Source: Chrysomallon squamiferum
Taxonomy: Eukaryota; Mollusca; Gastropoda; Neomphalida; Peltospiridae
NCBI GenBank assembly: GCA_012295275.1
Contig: CM022672.1
Span: forward strand, 26,111,930-26,175,929
Direction of reading: 5' to 3'
DNA length: 64,000 nt
Made by a program: the position numbers and the translations under genes. This document shows, piece by piece, positions 1 through 35,644 of the stretch. How positions within the stretch are numbered: the stretch's first letter is position 1; each line of letters starts with the position of its first letter. A model generated the notes under the pieces. It searched no databases. It was not told where the DNA came from and was given only the letters and a program-made list of their open reading frames with translations.

Positions 1-117
1 ACTGTTAATAAAAAAGTAAAATAAGTATTATTAAACATTCATTATTTAGATAATAGAAGAATATTTCTTGCTGTAAATACAAGAAATATTTATTTAAAAA
101 AAAAAAAAAATGCTTAC

Positions 118-18301
<18,184 letters not shown>

Positions 18302-19691
18302 AGTAACTCTGATTAATTCATAAACATATTGGTCCTATTTCTGAAAAGTGAAGAAATTTAATTAACAATTTACTGAATGGTAAAAATACTTAAAATCAAA
18401 CCAAACAAAGCTGTTGGAGGCTGCAGTCTGATTATTCTACAACAATACTTCATAAGCTAATTTCAGACATTGCATTTATCAAAAAACTGATAACCTCCTT
18501 CCCCTATGAACTGTTTAGACATCCTATTGATTTCCAAGATGCTGTATAAGTTCTGGTGTCCCCATCATTTAAACTAAAAACTGAAAAATTAAAATTAACA
18601 TTTTTTATACGTTATAGATATTAGATATGATAATCATAATGAATGTTAATCAATACCATTGGGGTATTATACCCTCCCGCACTCCTCTAAAAATTGAGTT
18701 TTTTTTTTTTTTTTTTTTTTATTTTTTTTTAAAAGTTTTTATACACACTAAAAGTTAAGTGGTTAAATACGACAGATAGAAGCAAACAATTCTTCAACAT
18801 TCAAGCGGTAATACATACGATGATAACCAGAGGGGTGCTTGAGGAAATCTTTCCAGTCAGTAATTAAAATGTCAATGACCTCACTATTAGTATTACTATT
18901 AGTACTGTTAGTACTAGTATTTGTAGTTGAACTCAGTTACATATTACAGTACTTACTGAGTTACTCAGTTACTGAGTGTACTCAAAGTACTGTTATAGTA
19001 ACATTGACACTCACTGTAACAGTAGACTAGTTTTAAGTTTAATTTCTACTTGCCGGCACAAATAAACTTTAAAAAGAACACAACACTGACACTCACAATA
19101 AATATATTAAGTATATTTTTCTATGCATTTCTATTTATCTTTCCATTTTTAAAGATGAAATTCACGGCAAAAAAAAAAAAAAAGACACGTTATAATACGT
19201 ACACAAACACACGTGTAGTACGAACACTACCATCAATCTTCTTCTATAGTGTTTTCCTCCAAATAAAGCCGACGGTCTTCACTGCGTCTGATCAGGAAAT
19301 CGATCATAAATTTTTACAATGTAAAATTATTGTTTACATATTTACAAATATATATAAATTTTGCAATCCAAAACTGCCCGGCTAATAAATAAGATGCCAC
19401 ACTTATTTATTATTTTATTTACCGCTAATCTGTATAAATAACACCGAAAAAAGACAAAACAAAAGTAAAAGAAAACGAAAATTGTTAAAAATTAGATCTC
19501 ATTCATTACTGTTATAAACATTTTTAAGAAAGTTACTTTAATTTTTACATGATTTTTTCAAAAAGTTATTTCATTCACATATCTGTATATTTATAATATC
19601 ATTACTATTACCTTTGATTTTTGTTTTTATTTCTAAACAGATTAAACGTGGCGCACTGAGGGAGGGATTTAAAATACCTGACTAATCAACC
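18302..19691. promoter_or_regulatory. Divergent RRP5/ASB intergenic region (1.39 kb)
   Basis: Both start codons face away from this gap, so it should hold the 5' UTRs and promoters of both genes. No TATA box or transcription start can be fixed by reading. It contains a T tract near 18700-18730, a hairpin-rich stretch (18936-19002) and an A tract near 19170. The short open frames inside look like chance. Confidence 0.5.
18936..19002. repeat. Imperfect hairpin in the divergent promoter
   Basis: GTTAC (18936-18940) pairs with GTAAC (18998-19002). Nine bases, ACAGTACTT (18946-18954), pair perfectly with AAGTACTGT (18985-18993). ACTGAGT and ACTCA pair further in. The flanks (18880-18925) repeat TAGTA/GTACT motifs. 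This could be a cruciform-prone element or a relic of a small foldback repeat. Confidence 0.6.
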
Positions 19692-22458
19692 ATGGCGAGT
19701 TTTCGCTGGAAGAAAAGTGCGGAAGTATTAGAAAAAGAAATCGAACAAGACAAGAAATTAATTGATGCAGTTAACCAAGGTGACACTGATACTGTAAAAT
19801 TACTTCTGGAAGAAGGTGTTTCTCCGGATGCTACGGAATACAACAGGACACTGTTTTATGCGTCTAAAAACTACCTTACACCTTTACAACTAAGTGTAAG
19901 ACACGGATTTGCAGATATCGTCAAATTACTGATAGAATACAAAGGTATATTGCGAGTTTTGTCCCTTTAATGAGGCAGCATTGTCGGAAACTTAATGATC
20001 TAAGTTTTTATTATAAAGATTCTTCTCGGCGACTGAATCATCATTGGCAGTTCATACTTCAAATTACAGTAAGCCGGTAAATCAGTAAATCGAAGCGAAA
20101 GTAAGGTGTTTGGCTTAAAATATATCTCATGTAATGTATTATGACGATTCATGGTCCTCTATATCATCTTAAATAGAATGCAATATCCATTGTAATTTTT
20201 TTTTTATAATGTAGGAGATGTCAATGCTAAAGATCGTTTTGATGTCACAGCAGTACACATGGCATCCGAAAGAGGAAACCTGAAAATTCTGCAGATGCTG
20301 TTAGCAGAAGGAGCAGATTGTAACGTGGCAACCAAATATTCAAAATATGGATCTTACACAGGTTTCTTTTTACTTTAAAAAAAATAAAGTTATTTGTTTA
20401 TGTTTACTGAAAGTACATTTAAAATATCAGTATCCTCATAGTCACTTATTTGTAATATTTTATTTTGTTAATATTATAAAATAATTATAATAATTGCTTT
20501 TTCAGCTACACCTCATCCAGGTGGAACAATTCCCCTTCATCTTGCTTCATCACATAACCATATCAGGTGTGCTGTGGAACTGATTTGGTATGGGGCTGAT
20601 TACAATGCAGTGGATGAATTTGGTCGGACAAGTATGTACATTGCTGCACAGAATGCCTTTGCCGACTGTGTTCTTGAGCACCTGAACAATGCTATACGAA
20701 TGGACATACTCTCTCTGCCAGCTAAAGACACAAGTGTGTAGTAGATGAATTCATAAGCATGTTTGTTGTTCTTTTTTTTAATATAACTAAAATTACTGAT
20801 GTTGAAAAATATTTGTTGTTCAAAGTGACTGTTGTATAACTTAATAATGTACAAGGAAATTAGATCTGTGCTTTCAGTGTTGTTTGTTACTGGACAGAAG
20901 ATTTATTGTAGACCAAATCATATAAATGTTTTGAGCTGAGTTAATTTAATTAGTTCAACAGTTTGTTTCTTTTAATTCACCCATATTTTTATCTATGGTA
21001 TATTACAGATTAGTAGTAAAGTAAAGGAATTTGCTGGAGATTTTTTTTTTTTTTTTTTTGCAGAAAATAAATAAACTTTTCAAATTCTGAAATGGTTTCA
21101 AAAACCATTGCATAATGATAAGTACATTTAAAATATCTTCAAATGAATCACAAAAATTGCTTCTGGTTTTACTTTTATATATTAAAGTTTGTTTAATAAT
21201 CACTTAAAAAATGAAAGTCAGTAATGCAAAATAGAATAAAAGCAATACATTTTTTTTAATATGTATTTTATCTTTGCAGTTTGATCTAACAATGGCAGCA
21301 GTAGAATACAGTTTTATTTTACAGTCATTTCTTTGTGTCTTTAAATATCTTGACGTATAGTACATATTTTTTACCTTACTTTTTTTGATTAAGTTATGAT
21401 CTAAATCTTAAAACTTGGAATGAAAATATCAGTTTTTATCTCTCTTAGATGAAACTCCTCTCCATGAATGTGTGCGTCATGGTTTGACATCATGTGTGAC
21501 AGCACTTCTGCAACATGGATCTGATGTGAACCATCGTAATTCAGCTGGGCTGAGTCCTCTTCATCTAGCTGTTTTATCGGGAGAGAAATTTGACATGAGT
21601 ATAGTAAAAGCCCTAGTGACCCAGGGTTACAACACAGATGTCAATCTAAAAGATAAACATGGTAAACAAGTGAAAATAAAAAGTACATTAAAATTATAGA
21701 GACTAATTTTTTTTTTTTTTTTTTATTATTGTTGGTATACAGATTTCATGTTCAGTTTGTAAATTATATATCAGATGTTATTAATTATGGATTTTATATC
21801 AGTTATTCTGGTGTTTTCATTTATTCCAGTATTTTAAATGAATTTCCCAAAATACTTTCAAAGTTTGTTTACTGAACTATTTTATTTTAAATTTTGTTTA
21901 GTGGTTAATAATAATGGTGCTGTTTTATTATTATATTATATTAACATTATTAATATATTTTAATTTTATGATGCAGGTAACACTCCCCTCCACTATGTAA
22001 GTTTTACAGACCACACTTACCAAGAAAGACGTCCAGAAGCTGCAGCCTTCTTGATAGCATTTGGTGCTGATCACAACATTAAAAATAAAACTGGTGACTC
22101 TTTACTACAGCAAGAAATTCGAAACAACAAATCAGAAAAGATTATTCTTGAAGCCATTATAAACAGTACGTTAAAACTACCAAGTTTAGAAGTTCTGTGC
22201 CCTTCTCTTTCAGCGAGTGGGAGTAGACTTTTGCAGGAAATTGTTAACACAAAACAAAATTCATTGACATCCGAGGCTTGCAATGACAAACTGAAATGGT
22301 ATGGTTTGTACAGTAAGGGACCACGAACACTACAGCATCATTGTCGGTGCTGTATTAGAGACTACTTAGGCTGTTTAAAGCTGAGAAATGTCCATTTACT
22401 TCCCCTTCCTTCAACACTCAAGGATTATTTGTTATTAGACATTGAAACTCTTGCGTAA
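19692..22458 (+). CDS. Ankyrin repeat and SOCS box (ASB-family) protein
   Basis: Predicted substrate receptor of a Cullin-5/Elongin B-C ubiquitin ligase: ankyrin repeats bind the target and the SOCS box docks the ligase (family knowledge). Exons 19692-19944, 20215-20361, 20506-20733, 21449-21661 and 21977-22458 join in frame to 440 residues, beginning MASFRWKKSAEVLEKE. About seven ankyrin repeats run from residue 20 to 310 (TPLQLSVRHGFADIVKLL, IPLHLASSHNH, TPLHECVRHGL, SPLHLAVLSG, TPLHYVSF). The C-terminal SOCS box (about 396-440) has a BC box LQHHCRCCIRDYLG and the Cul5-box signature LLPLPSTLKDYLL. The start is the first ATG in context CAACC-ATG-G. A polyadenylation signal AATAAA lies at 22544-22549. 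The exact vertebrate ASB orthologue cannot be named by eye. Confidence 0.93.
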
Positions 22459-25400
22459 TGTTTTGTTTGATGTAAGTACTATTTGTTTATTAGAGAAAAT
22501 TATTAAAAGCTGGTTCTTTCACAGTTGGATACTGCAAAAAATTAATAAAATTAATGAATATTTAAAATAATAGTGTGGGAGAAGAAAGAAAAAAACAATG
22601 ATTCTATTCTGGTAATTTAGGGAATTTATTTTATGATTTGGTTTCTTTTGTTTTGTTGGTAAACCAAAAGTATGTTGACAGTAATATCAAGAATATACTG
22701 AGCAATTAATACTGTTATTTCTTACGAACCAACCAATCATTACAAACTTACTAATTTCAGTTCATCTCATTAATTTTAAAATTAGGTTCCAAAATCATTC
22801 ATTTCTAAATGTTAGGTACATACTAATAGTGATAGTGAGTGTGTGTGTGTGTGTGTGATATTAAGTATGTATCAGTTAAAAACAAGCTAACATTGCCATT
22901 TGATAAGAACTTCAGTGTACAAATCTGACTTAACAATCTTACAAACAGAATTTCTTCATAATAATTAATCTATAAAAGAACTGTACATAAATAATCAAAC
23001 ATTTCCCTTGGTACCTTTCTGTATTAGCCCCTTCATAATATCTGGTTTCTGAACATTCAAAGATAAACTAAACAATATATCACTTCTGTTATTATACAGT
23101 ACTGAAGCTATTAGAAACATAATGTTAGTTTTCTTACTGGAATGGAATGTTTAAATTATTTTTCTTCATAACATAATCATTTTAGATGACCTTGTTTTGT
23201 TGAGAATTTTTTCTTTTCTGGACCATATATCTTTATATGAAGACCAATTGACCGAAATTGATTTATTATCTTTTTTGTTGTTGTTGTTTTTGAAGGAATA
23301 TTTATTTTATTCTAACAGATCAGCTGACTGTGAACAAAGCAGCTGATCGTAAAATAAGTTAGTTATAATCATGAACTGGTAAAATCACAATAATGGTAAC
23401 ATATATTAAAAGGCTGTGATGACCATGACTGTTAGAACTTTTTAAATCAGAACTTAATGACATTTTTGATAATGGAAATTTTATTTTTAAATCATAGATA
23501 TTGTGTATCTTTTTAAAAGAAATATGTTATTAGAAATGTTGGGTTTATGGAAGAAGCTAGAATTACTACATAAAACTGTACTGAGCTTTAATCAGAATTT
23601 TATTGTGATACTTTAATTATAATTCCATTTAAGTGGTTGTAATGTGTGTTTTTTTTTTATGTATCTACAAAGTCAAAACAATTGTGTAAATAGACACAGA
23701 TATATGACTGAGATGCTCTGATGTCTAATTTAATTGTATGTCATGATAAATCATTTTATTAGAGATAAATTAAATTAATTGTTATCTATTGTTATCTACA
23801 GTTAGATCTTATTTAATGACCATCTCAGTTTTAAGACCAAATACTATATTTTTTTATTATTTAAAGATGTCAATATTCATACTCTGCAATAGACTTTTAA
23901 AAACAAAATTTCAAATTATGTCCCTTTTTATTTCCTTTGCAATAACTAAATAACGGTTCACAATGTTTTACTTTCCACTTTGTATGTTTGTTGAAAAAAA
24001 TCCATCTCTTTCAGTTACATGGAAATTATTGTGAGCTAATTAATTTTAGTGAATGGATGAAAAATGTATCATAAAATAGTTAAATTTTTTATAGAGGTGT
24101 GTTGTAATATTAGATGTTATGCAAAATGAACAATATTATTTAGTGTGGAAGATCCCTTGTGAGATGATGATTCAAGTTTCACAAATTTATTTATAGTGCT
24201 TATTCAGAATATTTGGTAAGACCTTCTGACTGTTACAATCAGTTGTGCATCACTGATTTGTTAACAGATACATTTTCAAGATTTTGTAAATTGGTTATTT
24301 CCGAGATTTTTCTATTTGTATGAATGAAATCATTACTTTTATAAACTTGTTGATAATGTTATTTTTATCTTTTAAAGAAGATCACTGAATATGAAACTAA
24401 CCGGGATAATAAGTGCTCAGAAAATAATTTATCAAAATATACTGTTGTGCTTAGATTTTTAATCATGGGTATAATTATAAATGTTACTTCATATAAAAGG
24501 ACCATCCATTGTTATATTTTAATTCCTTAGATACAAGACAATTCAGTAAATGACTTCAAAAGTAAATTGTGTTGGTTTATTATTATTTTCAGTTTGTTGA
24601 AGTGAAGGCTAAACAGTTTCATATACATATTATCTTAAAATCATCTAATCAGTATCATTAAATGCTGACCAAATAAAATTGTATTTTTGTTTAATACAGG
24701 TGGAGTAAGGTAGGGCAAGAGAATGACATATGTTAATATGAGGCTATTACATGATTTGTAATAAAGATTATATCCTGTTTTAAATAAATCATAATAGATA
24801 ATAACACTGGTACATTTAGGGATGCCATCATGAATTCAGTTAATTTGTTATTTTGTCATCATCATATAGGTAATGCTTTTAAAATAAGTTGTGTTCCTGA
24901 TATTCTTAAATTGTTTTCATTGCACATGGCTATAAAAATAATACAAAATCAACAAAAACAACAAAACCAGACAAATATTTTTATAAAAACAATGATACTA
25001 TTCTGAATTATGTACACACCACCAATGTTATTCAGATCTATAAAAGTTTTAAAACTGAATCTGTAATTTACACTAAAACTACTATGGTATGTTTCAGTGA
25101 GTCAGTTTTTGGTATGAGCAATTAGTCAAAAAGAAATGAGTCATTCAGAAAAATGGATTTCTTGTCATTAATGTTTTTACATATATAAGTTTAATTATTT
25201 AATTTAAAATAAATAAATGAAATATATAATCCTCATTAAAGTTATGAAAGGTTTTTTGAGTATAAAAGCACCACTTTTTGCCAACAAATTATACTAGAAA
25301 ATGGCAATGTCAAGGATCATCTCAAGAAACATTAAGGTATTTTGAAGAAAATGTGCTTTATATACTATGGGTAAGTACTCAAAACTTTTAATTGCACATG

Positions 25401-26840
25401 TCTACTTTTGTCAACATTTTAAACCCAAAATATAAATATTGCAACAAAAATAACAAACATTTAGAATGTGGTTTCATATTCTGACTGACATGAGACATAT
25501 ATATGAAAAATATTTTCTGTGAAATAGCTAATGATAGTTTAAACAGTGTGATGATTTTTGGACTAAGTACTATAGATAATATAAAAATGAAAAAAATAAT
25601 ATGCACAAAAATCTATTTGCTAAGTATTAACAGAAATTGATTAACTTTTAAAAATATGAAAATAAAAGTTATATTAGAATTTTTTTTTTATCTTAATAGT
25701 TTTGGGGAAATTAAAAATTCTATTAAGATATTTAAGACAAAGGGTCTGAAGTATTATTGCAACATCCTTGGGATGTTTCTTTTTTTGTGATAGATTTTAA
25801 AATTTACTAAACAAGTTCACAACATAAAAACTATTTCATAGACACATTAACACACAAACAAATTTTTTATGAAAGAAAATAATGTGTGCTTTAGCTCTTT
25901 ATAAAGTAAATATTTGGTTTTTTCTGAATTTTTCTGCACTTGAAATGCAAATGAAGCTTTCACAACCAGTCCAATAAATTACTTGTAAAAACTTGTTAAT
26001 TTATATTTTAATTTGGTCATCATTTAATTCATTTTCAATATAAGAAAAATATTTACAATTTGTCTGGTGTAGAATATTCAAATTGATAAATAAATAATGA
26101 ATTGTAAAACAAGAATTTACTTTTTACATTATTTACATTCAATATTTCAACACTAATCAAAGATTTTTCTTTCAACTGTTGAAAATCACAATAGTTGTTA
26201 GAAAATACTTTTACTTAAGAAATAAATAAGTAAAGTTTCATTTCAAAAAGCTGAGAGAAAAAATATGTGTCTTCAAAAGTAAAATGATTTTAACTTAGAT
26301 AAATTGATAATAATGAGACATTTACAAAACCAACAAGCTTTTTCATTAATATTTTTTTACTTTTTTTTCTTAACCCTTATAGGAATGTATGCATGTTGTT
26401 TTTTTCTTCAAATTTGTTTTCTTATGTATCAACAAATGCAATGGACTAAAGTTTATAGTTTACACTACAGTACAAAATTGCAATTAAAATATATAATCAG
26501 ACTATTCTGTTAATCATTCACTGAAGGATTTTCAACAGTTCTTTACTTATCACTGTACTAGATTGTAAAAAAAAAAAATAATTACAGTTCTGTGTTTGTG
26601 TAATGTTAAACCTTTTACCAAGCTGAGTAAACTAAAACGTCAGATCTGTCTTTTATCTCCTAAATAAGACTATTCCAAGCCATATTTCATTTCATTTATT
26701 ATGACTGTTTCTTCCCATGCTAAAATGACTGATTATACCCAAAAATACAATAACAAAGATTTTGTTCCTACAGTGACCTTCTCATTTGCCAATCAGTAAT
26801 GTTTAGTAAGCAGTAAAAAATAAAAAAATAAAAAATGTTA
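22459..26840. other. Tail-to-tail intergenic region between ASB and CHMP3
   Basis: 4.4 kb of AT-rich sequence between converging genes. It holds the ASB 3' UTR signal at 22544, a (GT)n tract near 22838-22857, scattered T tracts, and on the far side a minus-strand AATAAA (26695-26700) about 140 bases past the CHMP3 stop. No open frame here has supported splice sites or recognisable protein motifs. Confidence 0.7.
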
Positions 26841-29829
26841 CTAGCTTCTTAATGATTCTAATCTGGCTTTCATGGACTCCATTTCTTCATCTGACTCCTC
26901 TGCAGGAGCTGATGTCGAAGCTGTTGCTCCTTCAAGTTCATGGACAGGCAATGAATCCTTAACAGCTGCCGGAGCAGTGCCAAGTACACCTACAAATATC
27001 AATTTAGTTTCAGTTTTAAATTAAATACACAGACTGAGCATTTTAATTTCAAACATTACTCATTTCCCCATTAGAAAAACTGATATCAGTATACCTGTGT
27101 TTGTATGTCAAAAAAAAAAAAAATGTTTCTTACCTTCAGTGAGTTCAAATAAAACTTTGTCAATCTCTTCTTCTGCTTCATCGTCAAGTTCAGCATCATC
27201 CATTACAGATTCCATTGTATCATCCAGCATTTCTTCAATGATTCCAGCCTGGACAAATTTGCAAGGAATTACTGTTACTTTATATGTTATTATGGAATAC
27301 ATATTGTGGAGAGGTTTCTGCAGTAAATAATAACATGCCTAAATAACATTACAGAAACATTGAATATAACAGTACACATTTCATGGTTCCTGTTTTTGAA
27401 ACTTATCCTAATGATGGTAGGTAAAAATGTCAAAGAACAAAAATATTAATAATAAATTTTCTGAAGTTTATTAATAAAAAAAATCAAATGAAACAAATAT
27501 TAAAATTTACCTGTTATCCCATTTTCAAACGAAAATTAAATGCATTTGACTAACCCTCATCATTTCTTTCTGCATTTCTCTCATTGTAGCCTGCAGTTCT
27601 GGAACCTTCACAAGTTGCTGCATACTTTTCATAACATCCGTACTTTTCTGCAGTGATCCTGCCATTCTCAGTGTGGCTATCAAAACACAAATACTGTTTA
27701 CATTTCACCTTATTAAATATTCTCATTTCAAAGCACAAAACCACTTAATAATTTAATTGTCTAGGAAGAATGACTTTCACATTTATCAGTCATGGTGGCA
27801 ACAAAATCATAAGCTACAGTGTGATACAAACTTGCTAGATCCATATGACCAGATAATCTACACTGAAAGTGAGTGTAAGCCTAGCCCAAGAAGCAACAGT
27901 TTACAGGATCAATCTGTCACATGTTAATCAGCTGACAATTGTGTCACTATTCAGGTCAATTCAAAGATATCTGAAGATTTTCGAATCAGTGATTTTATGA
28001 TAGGGTCTTATGTTTATTCTTGTAACGTATGTATGTATGACTAAATGGTACTTTTTATCATAGTGGAGTGCTTGAAGATGGCCAATCTAAAGGAATATAA
28101 AGTTAAATTATTGTTAAATGAGTATATAGCCAGGTTCATTCCTACCTCATGGTTGGCAAAGATTAGTGAGAAAATAATTTAGACCGAATAATTTGGCTAA
28201 CAACCAGCAACAACCCTCCAAATGTCTGTCTGAGCTGTTCTCTTTCAGAGGATACTTGGTCTACAATCCTCATTGCTATACCAAGAGACTGCTTCCTTTT
28301 CATGATAGTACTCTCTGCCCAATTCAGAAAAGGATGTATGTGTATGGGAGCATGTGTGTGTTGTGTTATGTATATATATTTTATCATATAATGAACGATA
28401 AGGACCATTTTCTTGCACATCATTTTATGATAAAGATTTACCTAGTTGGTTTTTCATTTGCATCTGTATGGAACTCAGCTGAGCTTTAGACACATAAAGT
28501 TTGTTCACAACTTTATTTGATTTGACAATTTCTTTGGCTAGTATAACACAAGCTTCTTTTTCACCCTTCTTTGCAGAATCTTTCAACATTCGTTTGGATT
28601 TTTCTTGCTCTCTCTGTATTGCTGTAAAATAGAGCAGACAGTCATAATACATTTATTCTGGGTTGGAATAGAAGTCTATACCAGTTTTTAAATGAAATTC
28701 AAAGGCAAATTTTGATATTTGTACACAGATTTATTCAACCACATTTGTGCTATTTTGTTCCACCACCTTTTGCAATTTTTAAAATTTTTATAACAAAGAT
28801 TTATAATTCCATCCTCCCAGAACTTCATATCTTTCAGATGATGAACTTTTATTCAACTCACAAAGTATCATTACCAGTATTTACGTTATTTGAACAGTCT
28901 TATAAAGTCTAAATATTTGGTTTGTACTTACCTTTAATTTGTCTGTCAAGTTTGTAGCCTTCTTTTCTAATACCATGAGTCCATTCTGTCACCTGCAATG
29001 ATCAAATTATGTAATATGCTTATTTATTTTATTCTTTCATGACAACTAGAATCCTGAATAAAATATAAATTAGGGGGATAATTTATTGCTATATCAGTAA
29101 TTTCCATATAAAATCTCAGAAACATAAGCATTATTAAATGATAAAAGTAATGTTTTTAAAATTAATTTACCATCTCAGTTACACTTACAGTTAGAATATG
29201 ACATTACATTTAACAATGCATTTATAAATGGGAAAGTGTTCATTAAAAATTAGGATCATTTCAGTTTTCACGATTGCTTGTAATATTTTCAGTATTTTTT
29301 ATTTTTTTATTTTTTTATTTACTTATTTTTAGATAGTGGTATTGGCTAATAACAGTCGAAATACTTTAATACTGGTATTATTTATTTTCTGGCCTTAAGC
29401 AAGTACACGCAATACTAATCATCAAGCTAAACTAAACTTCTTAAGTGAATCATATATCACTGAATGAATTCGAATTCGATATTTATACAATAAATTGAAT
29501 AATTAATATTTCGATAAATGGTTGAAATGTTGATGAATAAAAATTTAACGTAATTGTTTCCCTTTCAGAATTATCTAGAAATAGTTATTGGAAAATGCAT
29601 TTTAAATATTAAACTTTAAGAAGGTTCATAGTTTAAACTTTTGAATTAGAAAGATCAAACTTCTATAAAATCGGAAACGGGTGACGTTCGAATTTAGGAC
29701 AGGATGTTGTTGATTATTAAGTGTATAGAACACAATTGTCTTAATTCCATAATCTCATATTATAGTTCTGGAATTTTATCATACCATATCTTTTGGTGAT
29801 CTTTCTTGAGTTTTACCAAAAAGCCCCAT
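26841..29829 (-). CDS. CHMP3: Charged multivesicular body protein 3 (ESCRT-III subunit, Vps24)
   Basis: ESCRT-III subunit that co-polymerises with CHMP2/CHMP4 during multivesicular body sorting, abscission and other reverse-topology membrane scission (family knowledge). Exons 29785-29829, 28932-28992, 28442-28621, 27555-27676, 27134-27248 and 26841-26989 join in frame to 223 residues, against 222 in human CHMP3. The N terminus MGLFGKTQERSPKD and the Arg/Lys-rich first helix suit membrane binding. The core has VVNKLYVSKAQLSSIQMQ and AGSLQKSTDVMKSMQQL. The acidic C-terminal third (EEMLDDTMESVMDD) ends in a MIM1-like helix, ESDEEMESMKARLESLRS, the expected site for VPS4/AMSH MIT domains. It is head-to-head with GOT1, with 811 bp between start codons. 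Intron 27677-28441 contains an unexplained open frame. Confidence 0.96.
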
Positions 29830-30640
29830 TTTAAGAAAGTCTGACAAGCAATAACAAATTTTCACATGACACACAAAAGTATAACATCAAAACTTCCGCA
29901 TTCTGCATTTCCTGCTTTTCGTTTTTATTAAAGCCAACCCATCAAAAGGTTGTGCACCACCGTAAATTAAATAATATGTATCAGGGATGAACGTAGAAAG
30001 ACCACATGTTACATTGTATGTCTTTATTGTGACGCAAACATTGAAGTTTAGCTTGAGAATCCTCTGTCGAGGAAAAGCTCAGATGGACACTTGGATGGAT
30101 TTCGCTGTTTGTCCATCCAAATCTACGGATGAGCTGTTAAGCGTCAGAGGATAGTCAGACTATTTAAGGTTAAGACAGTAATGCAGTGATTTGGTTATAA
30201 AATAGTTAAGCATACTGGAAAGTGTTTCTTTTAGTAATTTATTACTTTTCTCTTATTTATTTATTTATTTATTATTGTTGTTGTTATTATTTACTGTATA
30301 TTCTCCAATTTGTAGAATAAACTACATTCAAATCAAACTACCAGTTTGGAACATTAGTGACTAGGATGCTGGTAAACATAATAAGTTATGCTTAACAACA
30401 ACAGCAAAATCGAAAATGCTTATTTCAAAATTTTAAAGTTGAAAAAGGATATTTCATACACTCCACAATCAATAAAAATCAATATCTCTTCGATTACGAT
30501 TGAAATTGTTTTTGTATCACTGTATCATTTTAAAAATAAATAAATAAATAAATAAATTTCAGTCTTTTCGACTTCATTTCCGTTTTTTGACATACCCGGA
30601 ATATCATTCACCGACCAGCTACCTTGACCTTCGAATAGCC
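29830..30640. promoter_or_regulatory. Divergent CHMP3/GOT1 intergenic region (811 bp)
   Basis: Both genes start outward from here, so it likely holds both promoters and 5' UTRs. It contains a nested inverted-repeat element (30036-30152), a TTTA tract near 30255-30270 and an AAAT run at about 30535-30555. No core promoter motif can be assigned with confidence. Confidence 0.5.
30036..30152. repeat. Nested foldback (hairpin) element
   Basis: Three stems are nested about one axis: ATCCTCTG (30059-30066) with CAGAGGAT (30145-30152), AGCTCA (30076-30081) with TGAGCT (30130-30135), and TTGGATGGA (30091-30099) with TCCATCCAA (30112-30120) around a 12-base loop. The left flank plus first stem (30036-30070) recurs in reverse orientation at 33271-33305 with 34 of 35 matches. 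This marks it as part of a dispersed repeat rather than a local palindrome. Confidence 0.75.

Positions 30641-35644
<5,004 letters not shown>

Noticed and set aside
30587-30640. Upstream N-terminal extension of GOT1 from 30587
   Set aside because: The open frame begins with TTG, not ATG. The first ATG in frame is 30641, and the resulting 413-residue length is normal for the enzyme.
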